Source: Mesorhizobium_K marinum
GTDB lineage: Bacteria > Pseudomonadota > Alphaproteobacteria > Rhizobiales > Rhizobiaceae
Strand: one strand, 5' to 3'
DNA: 64,000 nucleotides
Assembly: GCF_040813715.1 (NCBI RefSeq)
Contig: NZ_JBFOCH010000007.1
Both the position numbers and the translations under genes were made by a program. The notes under the pieces are model-generated. The model worked only from the letters and a program-made list of their open reading frames with translations. It searched no databases and was not told the DNA's origin. Shown in pieces: positions 50,016 through 58,949 of the stretch. Within the stretch, counting starts at the first letter, position 1, and every line of letters starts with the position of its first letter.

Positions 50016-51770
50016 ATGAACAGAATCGAGACGTTCCTCCCCATCGTCGCATGGGGCAAGGCCTACAATCGCTCCGTGCTGACCAGCGACCTCGTGGCGG
50101 CAATGATCGTAACGATCATGCTGATCCCGCAGTCGCTGGCCTACGCGATGCTGGCGGAACTGCCGCCGGAAGTCGGGCTCTACGCCTCGATCCTGCCGCT
50201 GGTGGCCTATGCCATCTTCGGCACCAGCCGGGTGCTGGCGGTCGGCCCGGTTGCGGTGGTTTCACTGATGACAGCGTCCGTCGTCGGCCAGGTCGCCGCG
50301 CAGGGGACCGCAGACTACCTGACCGCCGCGATCGTCCTGGCGCTACTGTCGGGCGTGATCCTCGTGCTGATGGGCGTGTTCCGGCTTGGCTTCCTCGCCA
50401 ATTTCCTGAGCCGCCCGGTGATTTCGGGCTTCATCACGGCGTCAGGTCTGCTGATCGCCGCCAGCCAGCTCAAGCACATCTTTGGCGTCCCGGTCAAAGG
50501 AGACACGCTGCCGGAAATCGCCGAAGGGCTTTTGTCCCAGGCCGGCAACGCCAATCCGATAACCCTGGTGATCGGCGTCGGCGTCGTCGCCTTCCTCTTC
50601 TTCGCGCGCACTCGCCTGAAGGGCCTGCTGAACCGCACCGGGCTGAACAGCCGGCTGTCCGACATCATTACCAAGGCGTCGCCCATCCTGGCGGTCGCGG
50701 CGACGATCCTCATTGCCGGCGCGTTCGACCTCGCCGATCATGGCGTCGTCCTGGTTGGCTCGATCCCGCGGGGTCTTCCCGTTCCGGGCATCCCTGCCTT
50801 CTCGCTGGACCTCGTCGCCACGCTTGCCGGGCCGGCGCTGCTGATCAGCGCCATCGGCTTCGTCGAGTCGGTGTCTGTCGCGCAGACGCTTGCCTCCAAG
50901 CGCCGTCAGCGCATCGTTCCGGACCAGGAACTGATCGGCCTCGGCGCGGCGAATATCGCCTCCGGAATCTCGTCCGGTTTCCCTGTCACCGGCGGCTTCG
51001 CGCGCTCAGTCGTCAATTTCGACGCCGGGGCGGAAACCCCGGCCGCGGGGATATTCACCGCCGTCGGCATTGCCATCGCCACCCTGTTCCTGACGCCGCT
51101 GCTCGCCAACCTGCCGCAGGCGACGCTCGCCGCGACGATCATCGTGGCGGTGCTGTCGCTGGTCGACTTCAAGGCCATCGGCGCCGTCTTCGGCTACTCG
51201 AAGGCGGATTTCGCGGCGATGGCGACGACCATCCTCATCACGCTGTTCTGGGGCGTCGAGCCGGGCGTTCTCTCGGGCGTGCTGCTTTCGCTGGCGCTAC
51301 ATCTCTACCGGACCAGCCGGCCGCACATGGCGGTGGTCGGCCTGGTGCCCGGTACGGAGCATTTCCGCAACATCAATCGGCACAAGGTCGTCACCGATCC
51401 ACCAATACTGTCGATACGTGTCGACGAAAGCCTCTATTTCGCCAACAGCCGCTATCTGGAAGACCGCATCGCGGCCCTCGTCTCTGACAGCCCGGACATC
51501 CGCCACGTCGTCCTGATGTGCCCCGCGGTCAACGACATCGATGCCAGCGCGCTGGAGAGCCTCGAAGAGATCAATCATCGCCTCAAGGATGCCGGCATCG
51601 GCTTCCATCTCTCGGAGGTCAAGGGTCCGGTCATGGACCGGCTGAAGAAGACGGACTTCCTGGAGAAGCTGACCGGCAAGATTTTCCTCAGCCAGTACGA
51701 GGCCGTGACGTCCCTGCGCACTGTGCCCTATACCGGCGCCGTCATGGCGCCGGCAATGATGACTAGCTAA
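50016..51770 (+). CDS. SulP-family sulfate/anion transporter
   Basis: A 584-aa permease. N-terminal transmembrane part with the family motif MLIPQSLAYAMLAELPPEVGLYASILPLVAYAIFGTSR and about 12 segments up to residue 430, then a C-terminal STAS domain (ILSIRVDESLYFANSRYLEDRIAAL; VVLMCPAVNDIDASALESLEEINHRL). SulP members carry sulfate, bicarbonate or dicarboxylates; after a persulfide dioxygenase, sulfate or sulfite is likely. It ends convergently 19 bases (after merging) from the FAD enzyme. Confidence 0.92.
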   Translation: MNRIETFLPIVAWGKAYNRSVLTSDLVAAMIVTIMLIPQSLAYAMLAELPPEVGLYASILPLVAYAIFGTSRVLAVGPVAVVSLMTASVVGQVAAQGTADYLTAAIVLALLSGVILVLMGVFRLGFLANFLSRPVISGFITASGLLIAASQLKHIFGVPVKGDTLPEIAEGLLSQAGNANPITLVIGVGVVAFLFFARTRLKGLLNRTGLNSRLSDIITKASPILAVAATILIAGAFDLADHGVVLVGSIPRGLPVPGIPAFSLDLVATLAGPALLISAIGFVESVSVAQTLASKRRQRIVPDQELIGLGAANIASGISSGFPVTGGFARSVVNFDAGAETPAAGIFTAVGIAIATLFLTPLLANLPQATLAATIIVAVLSLVDFKAIGAVFGYSKADFAAMATTILITLFWGVEPGVLSGVLLSLALHLYRTSRPHMAVVGLVPGTEHFRNINRHKVVTDPPILSIRVDESLYFANSRYLEDRIAALVSDSPDIRHVVLMCPAVNDIDASALESLEEINHRLKDAGIGFHLSEVKGPVMDRLKKTDFLEKLTGKIFLSQYEAVTSLRTVPYTGAVMAPAMMTS

Positions 51771-52044
51771 GGCGTGTTGTGCCGGCCGTTCAGGCCGGCT
51801 TCACGTTCTGGTTCAGCCTGAGAAGGTTGCCGGGGTCGTAGCGCTTCTTGATCGCCGCCAGGCGGCCGTAGTTGCCGCCATAGGCCGTCTCGACGCGGCC
51901 GCNGCGAGCTAAGGCGTGTTGTGCCGACCGTTCAGGCCGGCTTCACGTTCTGGTTCAGCCTGAGAAGGTTGCCGGGGTCGTAGCGCTTCTTGATCGCCGC
52001 CAGGCGGCCGTAGTTGCCGCCATAGGCCGTCTCGACGCGGCCGC
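51765..52044. repeat. Unmerged contig ends between the SulP and FAD-oxidoreductase genes
   Basis: 51765-51902 and 51907-52044 are the same 138 bases with one substitution, around the n at 51903. The first copy carries a 3' fragment of the FAD gene (51790-51902), not a second gene. Confidence 0.9.
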
Positions 52045-53353
52045 CCTCGTCGTCCGGCATGAAGTTGACATAGGCTGTGCCGGCGGCGTGTGGTTTCATG
52101 GCGTCGAACAGCTGCCGCGCCCAGGCGATGAAACTCCGGTCGTCGCTGGCTTCGCGCCACCGCGTATGGACATTCATCACGAAATGCGCGCTGCGTTGTG
52201 GGAAGGCCGTCGCGTCGGGGGTCACCCGGCCGGCCGCGCCGCCGACATGGCCGATGAACACCTCGCATTCGGGGCCGGGCAGGGCGCGGATCGCATCGAG
52301 CAGCACGCCGATCGCCGCGTCGGGCAGTTTCGTCAGGTCGTGGCTCTTCCAGTAGTTTCGCGCACCCGGCGTCAGCAAGGGATCGAAGGCCTGTTGCCAT
52401 CCGGCGAAGGGGCTCGGCCCGACCACGTCGGCGATCGGCTTGCCGATCGCCCGCAGCGCGGCCGTCGCCCTCTGGCCCGCCTCGATGTCGCCGCAGTAGC
52501 ACATGGCCAGGATGAGGACTTCCTTGCCGTGCCATTCCTCCGGCAGGAAGGGGAGCGGCGGGGCCTGCCGCATGACGACCCAGCAGGTCAGTTCGTCCGG
52601 TGCGGTCGCGACCACCTCCCGGTACTGCTGGAGGATCGCCTGGGCATCCGAGAAGGGGTGCACGACCAGTCCCGCCAGCACCTCGGGGCCCATCTTGTGC
52701 AGCTTGAACTCGAAGGACGTGACGACGCCGAAGTTGCCGCCGCCGCCGCGCAGCGCCCAGAACAGGTCCGGGTGCTCGCTCGCGCTCGCCCGGACGATTT
52801 CGCCGTCAGCCGTGACCACCTCGGCCGACACCAGGTTGTCGATGGTCAGTCCGAACTTCCGCGTGATCCAGCCGAACCCGCCGCCGAGCGTCAGGCCCGC
52901 GATGCCGGTAGTGGAGTTGATGCCGGTCGGCACGGCCAGACCGGCCGCCTGCGTCTCGCGATCGACATCGGCCAGCGTCGCGCCGGGCCCGACCACCGCC
53001 CGCATCGCGGCCGCGTCCACGCGAACCGCGTTCATCTGCGAGAGATCGATCATCAGGCCGCCGTCACAGACGGCGTTTCCGGCAATGTTGTGCCCGCCGC
53101 CGCGCACGGCAAGAAGCAGGCCGTTGTCACGCGCAAAGCGGACGGCATGAACGACGTCGCCCGCATCGGCGCAGCGCACGATCAGTCCGGGCTTGCGGTC
53201 GATCATGGCGTTCCAGATGGTTCGGGCCTCGTCGTAGGACGGGTCGCCCGGCTGCAGCAGACGGCCCTTCAGCTTCGCCCGGAGCGTCTCGACCGCCGAG
53301 GCGCCCACGGATCGTGAGCCCGATTCCAGGCCGGTTAGGTTCAGGTCATTCAT
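51932..53353 (-). CDS. FAD-binding oxidoreductase, berberine-bridge type
   Basis: A 473-aa flavoprotein. PCMH-type FAD domain with GLLLAVRGGGHNIAGNAVCDGG (His and Cys, the sites of bicovalent FAD attachment in this family), GLTLGGGFGWITRKFGLTIDNLVSAEVVTADG, LFWALRGGGGNFGVVTSFEF, and the C-terminal BBE motif YGGNYGRLAAIKKRYDPGNLLRLNQNV. Such enzymes oxidise sugars, alkaloids or phenols with oxygen. Start ATG 53353 with GGGAGG. It stands alone beside the gene-poor stretch. Confidence 0.9.
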   Translation of the reverse strand: MNDLNLTGLESGSRSVGASAVETLRAKLKGRLLQPGDPSYDEARTIWNAMIDRKPGLIVRCADAGDVVHAVRFARDNGLLLAVRGGGHNIAGNAVCDGGLMIDLSQMNAVRVDAAAMRAVVGPGATLADVDRETQAAGLAVPTGINSTTGIAGLTLGGGFGWITRKFGLTIDNLVSAEVVTADGEIVRASASEHPDLFWALRGGGGNFGVVTSFEFKLHKMGPEVLAGLVVHPFSDAQAILQQYREVVATAPDELTCWVVMRQAPPLPFLPEEWHGKEVLILAMCYCGDIEAGQRATAALRAIGKPIADVVGPSPFAGWQQAFDPLLTPGARNYWKSHDLTKLPDAAIGVLLDAIRALPGPECEVFIGHVGGAAGRVTPDATAFPQRSAHFVMNVHTRWREASDDRSFIAWARQLFDAMKPHAAGTAYVNFMPDDEGGRVETAYGGNYGRLAAIKKRYDPGNLLRLNQNVKPA

Positions 53354-53997
53354 GACAATGCCCTCCCAGGTTGATGACGGGCAATTGCCCGTCGTGCACG
53401 CGATCTCGATCACGGTTCAGGCAGCGGTGGCCGCCGGTGCATTGGGTGGTTCACATCTACGTTAGGCCGATTTTTTGGACCGCGCCATCCTTCGCTGGCC
53501 ACTTTCGTCTGACAGATGCGATGGTCGACAGGTTCTGTTGCTGCCAGCGGAGAACAACCGGGCGCGGGCAACCCTAGGGCGACTGCTCAAGGCGGGAGCA
53601 AAAATCGAGAATGTGCATGTCATGTATAACTTTCGGACCGTCGCCGGGTTGATCCCGAGCGATGACGTGCACACCCGGCATACTCGGGCGAGTTCCGTGT
53701 TCTGCCCACGGCAGCCGTTCAGAAAGGTGGATGTTCAAGAACACGACGTCTTCAGCAATCTTGCCTTTCATGGCCACCATGGAACCAACTTCACAGCCCT
53801 CTGCCTCATTCGGTGTCGCGCGGAAGGTGTCTGGTCGCCGGGGAAAACGCCCGCATACATCGAGTTCTCGACAGGCACGACGGTGATCGCCGCGCGGATG
53901 CGTATCCACAGCGTCGGCGGCGTCACGCTCGGCTCGCCGACTGGTGGCTCCACCTGTTCGACTACGCTACCACGGGTGCCCTACAGGACGCAGATGG

Positions 53998-54325
53998 CGA
54001 CGTAGCCAAGGCGTTTGCCTCTCGCGGGGCCGATCTGTTCGACCCGGATAGGTTCGCGGACTTCTGGAAGCAGAACCGTCACGTGCCGTCGCGGGCTGAG
54101 TCGGAGGCGAATGGTGCCAATTCGTTGGGCGACCTGCTTCACCTCATTGGGAAACCCTCGNACGACGTAGCCAAGGCGTTTGCCTTTCGCGGGGCCAATC
54201 TGCTCGACGCGGATAGGTTCGCGGACTTCTGGAAGCAGAACCGTCACCTGCCGTCGCGGGCTGAGTCGGAGGCGAATGGTGCCAATTGGTTGGGCGACCT
54301 GCTTCACCTCATTGGGAAACCCTTG
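53998..54325. repeat. Unmerged contig ends, gene-poor stretch, first join
   Basis: 53998-54160 and 54163-54325 are the same 163 bases with about ten substitutions, around the n at 54161. Confidence 0.85.
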
Positions 54326-54601
54326 AAACGCAGGCGGTCGACATCGAGAAGCTGAATGAGTGGCGGAAGCCGCCGGCGAACGGCGAGCCATGCTCTTTGG
54401 AACTCGGGATGCCGAANAAGCAGAACCGTCACGTGCCGTCGCGGGCTGAGTCGGAGGCGAATGGTGCCAATTCGTTGGGCGACCTGCTTCACCTCATTGG
54501 GAAACCCTCGAAACGCAGGCGGTCGACATCGAGAAGCTGAATGAGTGGCGGAAGCCGCCGGCGAACGGCGAGCCATGCTCTGTGGAACTCGGGATGCTGA
54601 A
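54233..54601. repeat. Unmerged contig ends, gene-poor stretch, second join
   Basis: 54233-54416 and 54418-54601 are the same 184 bases with several substitutions, around the n at 54417. Copy three matches copy one better than copy two, as expected for two mixed strains. Confidence 0.85.
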
Positions 54602-54981
54602 CGTGGCGTCCCGTCGCCGACGGGCGGCATGAACCGTTGGTCCGGTTCGATAGCCGCCCGTGCAGGCCACCAAATGGAAACGCCGCCCGAAGACGGCGCT
54701 AAGCACGACGGCAGTACGTGCCTATGCTGGCCTAGGCTGCCCTGAAACGACGGCAACAACTTTGGAAGTGACCTTGCTCAACGTTTCTCGGCACTGGAGA
54801 GCCGGCTTCGCGTAGGACTTCTTCATGTCACCCTCGCTCCCCTTCAAGAGAACCTTGCCGCCGAGGAACTGCTACGCTCTGCCCCTCCTGACCACGGGAG
54901 ACGGGTAGTGCACCTGATTGCGGCCGCCGAAACAATATCATTGAGGGCTGCAGCTTCATAGGCGCCACCAGCCCGAACCAC

Positions 54982-55125
54982 TTACCGGTCGCGGGAACAG
55001 CTCGACCCGACCATCGCGCAATTCGCGGGGTGGTAACCGCTGGCAACCGAAGTTGACGTTGCCTGACAGCCCGTCGACGCCATTGCAGTGGCGCCGATTG
55101 CGAAAGCAATCAATATCCGAACCAT
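54982..55125 (-). CDS. Small probable lipoprotein
   Basis: A 47-aa frame missed by usual length limits: MVRILIAFAIGATAMASTGCQ, then ATSTSVASGYHPANCAMVGSSCSRDR. The start has a perfect AGGAGG six bases upstream. The N-terminus is hydrophobic with a possible lipobox ending in Cys 20, and three further parts contain Cys. It resembles small entericidin-like or secreted Cys-containing peptides, without a clear family. Confidence 0.55.
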   Translation of the reverse strand: MVRILIAFAIGATAMASTGCQATSTSVASGYHPANCAMVGSSCSRDR

Positions 55126-55300
55126 GGGATCGCCTCCTGAGTTTAAGTCATCAAAGCAGACGCCACCCGCCAACCGCAATAGGCAGGCCGGCAAACCGGC
55201 CGTTGTGGAAGCGAAACCAGAGTTGATTGAATGTTAAAGAAAAGTTGGTGGCGGAGGACCGTCTTGGACGTTACGCCCACCCACGAGTGGGGGGAAACGA

Positions 55301-55377
55301 TGGTAGCGGAGGAGGGATTTGAACCCCCGACACAAGGATTATGATTCCTCTGCTCTAACCAACTGAGCTACTCCGCC
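55301..55377 (-). tRNA. tRNA-Met (CAT), copy in first contig end
   Basis: 77 bases with encoded CCA. Acceptor arm GGCGGAG/CTCCGCT, D arm AGCTCAGTTGGTTAGAGC, anticodon stem GAGGA/TCCTT with loop ATCATAA (anticodon CAT), T arm GGGGGTTCAAATCCC. The elongator Met identity fits better than initiator (no 1-72 mismatch plus GGG/CCC anticodon stem) or Ile2. Confidence 0.9.
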
Positions 55378-55484
55378 ATGCGGCGACGTCGAGCCGGCGG
55401 GCCGGCGAAACATCCGCAAAGGNNNAAGTTGGTGGCGGAGGACCGTCTTGGACGTTACGCCCACCCACGAGTGGGGGGAAACGA

Positions 55485-55561
55485 TGGTAGCGGAGGAGGG
55501 ATTTGAACCCCCGACACAAGGATTATGATTCCTCTGCTCTAACCAACTGAGCTACTCCGCC
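55485..55561 (-). tRNA. tRNA-Met (CAT), second copy of the same gene
   Basis: Identical to the copy at 55301-55377. Because both lie in the duplicated contig ends, the genome probably has one gene here. Confidence 0.85.
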
Positions 55562-55852
55562 ATGCGGCGACGTCGAGCCGGCGGGCCGGCGAAACATCCG
55601 CAAAGGTGGCGCGGATATACGGTTGGGGGGTGGAAACTGTCAAGCCGCAAGTTCCGCCGTTTCGGTCGCCCGCCGCCCGTCGGTGCGGGCCGGCCCGCGG
55701 GGCTGTCCGGGCGAACGGGGCAAACCGCCCTGGCGCCGTCCCCGGCCGGCGTCGGCGCGCGCGGCAAATCGTCCGCCATGCGGCGCTCGGCGCTTGAGTT
55801 AGCTCTGCTGCGCCGTTATGTCTCCGTCACAATTTTCCTGAGCTGGCACGAT

Positions 55853-56806
55853 ATGAAACCGCGCATAGCAGTCCTGGGCTGTGGCTACTGGGGCTCGAAC
55901 CATATCCGCACCCTGAAGGGGCTCGGCGCGCTGCACGCGGTCTCCGACGCCAACCGCGCGCGCGCCGAAGGCTTCGCCAGCGAGCAGGGCTGCCTGGCGA
56001 TCGATCCGGACGCGCTGTTCGAGCGCGAAGACATCGACGGCATCGTCATGGCCCTGCCGCCGCAGTTCCACGCCGACCTTGCCATCCGCGCGGTGGAGGC
56101 GGGCAAGGACGTGCTGGTGGAAAAGCCGATCGCGCTGACGGTCGCGGACGGCGAACGCGCCGTCGAGGCCGCGCGCAGGACCGGGCGCGTGTTCATGGTC
56201 GGCCATGTGCTGCGCTACCACCCGGCCTTCGAGAAGCTGAAGGAACTGATCGACGCCGGCGAACTCGGCGACGTCAAGTACATCCATTCGCACCGGCTCG
56301 GCCTCGGTAAGTTCCACACCGAGAACGATGCGCTCTGGGATCTCGCGCCGCACGACCTGTCGATGATCCTTGCGATAACGGGGGTCGCCCCGGTCGAGGT
56401 GCGCGGGGAGGGGGCCGCGCTGCTCGACCACCTCAGCGACTTCGCGCATGTCCATCTGCGCTTTCCCAACGGCGTGCGCGGCCATCTGTTCGCGTCGCGC
56501 CTCAATCCCTACCGGGAGCGGCGGCTGACCGTCGTCGGCACCAAGGCGATGGCGGTGCTCGACGATGTCGAGCCTTGGCAGCGCAAGCTCGCCCTCTACC
56601 GGCATGCGGTGTGGCAGGACAGCGGGCAGTGGGCTTTCACGACCAACGAGCCGACCTATGTCGACATCGAGCAGGGCATGCCGCTGACGCGCGAACTGGA
56701 GCATTTCCTGCACTGCATGGAAACGCGCGCCGAGCCGCGCACCGGCGGCGAAGAGGCGATCACCGTGCTGCGCATCCTCACCGCCGGCACGGTCGTTCAC
56801 GTCTGA
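55853..56806 (+). CDS. Gfo/Idh/MocA-family dehydrogenase (WbpB/WlbA-like)
   Basis: A 317-aa enzyme: IAVLGCGYWGSNHIRTLKGLGALHAVSDANRAR NAD fold, EKPIALT (DVLVEKPIALTVADGERAV), HVLRYHPAFEKLKELI and LWDLAPHDLSMILAITG as catalytic region (His). It resembles UDP-N-acetylglucosamine 3-dehydrogenases of surface-polysaccharide pathways and is alone here. ATG 55853 is taken because the NAD fold begins directly after it; no strong RBS is seen. Confidence 0.85.
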   Translation: MKPRIAVLGCGYWGSNHIRTLKGLGALHAVSDANRARAEGFASEQGCLAIDPDALFEREDIDGIVMALPPQFHADLAIRAVEAGKDVLVEKPIALTVADGERAVEAARRTGRVFMVGHVLRYHPAFEKLKELIDAGELGDVKYIHSHRLGLGKFHTENDALWDLAPHDLSMILAITGVAPVEVRGEGAALLDHLSDFAHVHLRFPNGVRGHLFASRLNPYRERRLTVVGTKAMAVLDDVEPWQRKLALYRHAVWQDSGQWAFTTNEPTYVDIEQGMPLTRELEHFLHCMETRAEPRTGGEEAITVLRILTAGTVVHV

Positions 56807-56819
56807 GGGTTCTTCCCGG

Positions 56820-58022
56820 CTAGAGGGCAGCCGCCGTCGACGGCGCAGCGGCCAGCCGCGCCAGCATGTCTTCGGCGTCGCGGCCGCGCTCCGAGCGCTC
56901 GATGAACCCGCCGCCGAGAACCCGGGCTTGGTTGCCGTCGTCGCTGTAGAACACGCAAGCCTGTCCGCGCGCGACACCTGCCTCGCCGTCGCCGAGTTCG
57001 ACCCAGACGGACGTTGCGTCGCGCCGCAGCGTCGCCGGCTTGGGCGGCCGCGTCGAGCGCACCTTCGCGAACAGTTCCAGCCCCTCGTGCGGGATGTCGG
57101 ACAGCGGCTGGTCGCCCAGCCAGTTCACGTCGCGCAGGAAGACCTTGCGGGTCTCCAGCGCCTCGCGCGGGCCGACGATGACGCGCGCCTTCTCGGCGTC
57201 GATGTGCACGACATAGAGCGGCTGGCCGGCTGCGACGCCGATGCCGCGCCGCTGGCCGATCGTGTAGCGCAGGATGCCGTCGTGGCGTCCGAGCACCCGC
57301 CCGTCGATGTGGACGATATCGCCGGGAGCGGCGGCTGCCGGCCTCAGCTTCTCGATGATGTCGGAATACTTGCCCTGCGGCACGAAGCAGATGTCCTGGC
57401 TGTCGGCCTTGGCCGCCACGGTCAGGCCGACCTCCTCCGCGATGGCGCGCACTTCCGGCTTCGACAGGCCGCCCAGCGGAAAGCGCAGGTAGTCGATCTG
57501 CTCCTGCGTGGTGGCGAACAGGAAGTAGCTCTGGTCGCGATCGGCGTCGACCGGCCGGTAGAGCGCTCGGTGCCTACCGTCCGCGCCCGCGCCGGGGCGG
57601 CTGCGGATGTAGTGTCCCGTGGCAAGCGCGGCGGCGCCGAGTTCCCGGGCTGTCGCGAGGAGATCCGCGAACTTGACGGTCTGGTTGCACGAGACGCAGG
57701 GGATCGGCGTCTCCCCCGCCACGTAGCTGGCCGCGAACGGGTCGATCACCGCCTCGCGGAAGCGCTGCTCGTAGTTCAGCACGTAGTGTGGGATGCCGAG
57801 CGTTTCGGCGACCCGGCGCGCGTCGGCGATGTCCTGTCCCGCGCAGCACGAACCCGTCCGGTGAACGGCCGCGCCATGGTCGTAGAGCTGCAGCGTCATG
57901 CCGACAACGTCGTAGCCTTCCCGCTTAAGCAGCGCCGCAACGACCGAGGAATCGACGCCACCCGACATCGCGACGACGATGCGGGTGTCTTCGGGCCGTC
58001 CGGGAAGGTCTAGGCTGTTCAT
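56820..58022 (-). CDS. mnmA: tRNA-specific 2-thiouridylase MnmA
   Basis: MnmA puts sulfur on U34 of tRNA Lys, Glu and Gln. The 400-aa product has the PP-loop VVAMSGGVDSSVVAALL, the first catalytic Cys in PIPCVSCNQTVKF, GHYIRSR and the second Cys in DSQDICFVPQGKYSDII, then the C-terminal beta barrel ending RVLGGGFI. An extra SCCAGQDIADARRV stretch near the N-terminus is usual in alphaproteobacterial forms. Start ATG 58022. Confidence 0.95.
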   Translation of the reverse strand: MNSLDLPGRPEDTRIVVAMSGGVDSSVVAALLKREGYDVVGMTLQLYDHGAAVHRTGSCCAGQDIADARRVAETLGIPHYVLNYEQRFREAVIDPFAASYVAGETPIPCVSCNQTVKFADLLATARELGAAALATGHYIRSRPGAGADGRHRALYRPVDADRDQSYFLFATTQEQIDYLRFPLGGLSKPEVRAIAEEVGLTVAAKADSQDICFVPQGKYSDIIEKLRPAAAAPGDIVHIDGRVLGRHDGILRYTIGQRRGIGVAAGQPLYVVHIDAEKARVIVGPREALETRKVFLRDVNWLGDQPLSDIPHEGLELFAKVRSTRPPKPATLRRDATSVWVELGDGEAGVARGQACVFYSDDGNQARVLGGGFIERSERGRDAEDMLARLAAAPSTAAAL

Positions 58023-58180
58023 GGCTTTGTCGTTCCGTGGCGCGCCATCTGTGCTGCGCCATGCGAATATAGGTTAGCCGCCCACGCTGTGCCAACCGCA
58101 GGCTGCGGCGAAGGAAATGGCGGGCTGCCTCAAATCTTAACGGAATCCCTAACGACGGATTCAGGAACGTTACTTACCCA

Positions 58181-58195
58181 TTAGGAAACGCTTAG
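58181..58195. promoter_or_regulatory. CtrA-box-like sequence upstream of sciP
   Basis: TTAG (58181-58184), seven bases, TTAG (58192-58195), i.e. TTAA-N7-TTAA with one change in each half. Further TTAAC (58138-58142) and CTAACG half sites and a GATTC (CcrM site) lie nearby. sciP is under CtrA control in Caulobacter. Confidence 0.4.
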
Positions 58196-58269
58196 GCAAT
58201 TTTTAAAGCTGTGGCGGTATTGTGACTGCCATTGCGTCGTAGCGTTTGTGGTTGTGTGTAGAGAGTACG

Positions 58270-58545
58270 ATGACCGATCTGATTAGACCGCGCGTCAAGT
58301 ACGTGATTGGCCCGGACGGAAGTCCGCTCACGATCGCCGATCTTCCGCCGTCCAACACCCGGCGCTGGGTTATCCGGCGCAAGGCCGAAGTGGTCGCTGC
58401 GGTCCGGGGCGGCCTGCTCAGCCTGGACGAGGCGTGCCAGCGCTACAAGCTCACCACCGAAGAATTCCTCTCCTGGCAGGCTTCGATCGACGAGTACGGC
58501 CTTGCGGGCCTGCGCACCACGCGCATCCAGCAATACAGGCACTAG
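58270..58545 (+). CDS. sciP: CtrA inhibitor SciP (DUF1153)
   Basis: SciP binds CtrA and blocks activation of CtrA promoters in G1. The 91-aa product reads PRVKYVIGPDGSPLTIADLPPSNTRRWVIRRKAEVVAAVRGGLLSLDEACQRYKLTTEEFLSWQASIDEYGLAGLRTTRIQQYRH, which agrees with the DUF1153/SciP family over its whole length, including the helix-turn-helix. Start ATG 58270. ctrA itself is 2.5 kb downstream. Confidence 0.93.
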   Translation: MTDLIRPRVKYVIGPDGSPLTIADLPPSNTRRWVIRRKAEVVAAVRGGLLSLDEACQRYKLTTEEFLSWQASIDEYGLAGLRTTRIQQYRH

Positions 58546-58949
58546 CCTCCCGCCACTTCAGGCGCGGACGCCTCCCGGTTAGGGATATGGTCGTGCGCGC
58601 AACTGACGGACTTCCAAGTACTTCCGGGCAGGCGTGGCCGTCGCTGCAGGCGATGAGCCGTTCGTTTGCCGCTTGCGCCCGTTCGCCCCTTCGGGCCTAG
58701 CCGGTTTCTGCNGCAGGCTTCGATCGACGAATACGGCCTTGCGGGCTTGCGCACCACGCGCATCCAGCAATACAGGCACTAGCCTCCCGCCACTTCAGGC
58801 GCGGACGCCTCCCGGTTAGGGGCATGGTCGTGCGCGCAACTGACGGACTTCCAAAGTACTTCCGGGCAGGCGTGGCCGTCGCTGCAGGCGATGAGCCGTT
58901 CGTTTGCCGCTTGCGCCCGTTCGCCCCTTCGCGCCTAGCCGGTTTCTGC
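58476..58949. repeat. Unmerged contig ends across the sciP 3' end
   Basis: 58476-58711 and 58713-58949 are the same segment with a one-base indel and several substitutions, around the n at 58712. Confidence 0.9.
58713..58782 (+). pseudogene. Artefactual 3' fragment of sciP
   Basis: Encodes the last 22 residues of SciP; part of the duplicated contig end, not an independent gene. Confidence 0.9.

Larger units (their letters stand above)
53354..54981. other. Gene-poor, strain-variable stretch
   Basis: About 1.6 kb without a convincing gene. Open frames exist on both strands, e.g. a plus-strand frame from about 53813 with DVAKAFASRGADLFDPDRF and FADFWKQNRHVPSRAESE, and a 69-codon minus-strand frame at 53574-53783, but none has a known motif, a good RBS or steady codon bias. 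Two joins (n at 54161 and 54417) give three versions of one segment with changes in many codon positions. It could be a decayed mobile region. Confidence 0.5.
55242..55606. repeat. Unmerged contig ends around the tRNA-Met gene
   Basis: 55242-55422 and 55426-55606 are the same 181 bases around nnn at 55423-55425. Confidence 0.92.
55126..55852. other. Intergenic region with tRNA
   Basis: Once the duplicated segment is removed this holds one tRNA-Met gene and about 350 bp of GC-rich spacer before the Gfo/Idh/MocA gene. No other gene is supported; a long plus-strand open frame through 55562-55852 begins inside the tRNA flank and looks non-coding. Confidence 0.6.

Noticed and set aside
53475..54005. 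Plus-strand gene in the gene-poor stretch
   Set aside because: No RBS, no recognisable motif, uneven codon use, and differences between copies do not favour silent positions.
55301..55561. Two tandem tRNA-Met genes
   Set aside because: Both lie in identical 181-base contig ends around nnn; one gene is more likely.
55562..55852. N-terminal extension of the Gfo/Idh/MocA protein
   Set aside because: The family fold starts at ATG 55853; the upstream frame begins in the tRNA flank and is Arg/Gly/Pro-rich.
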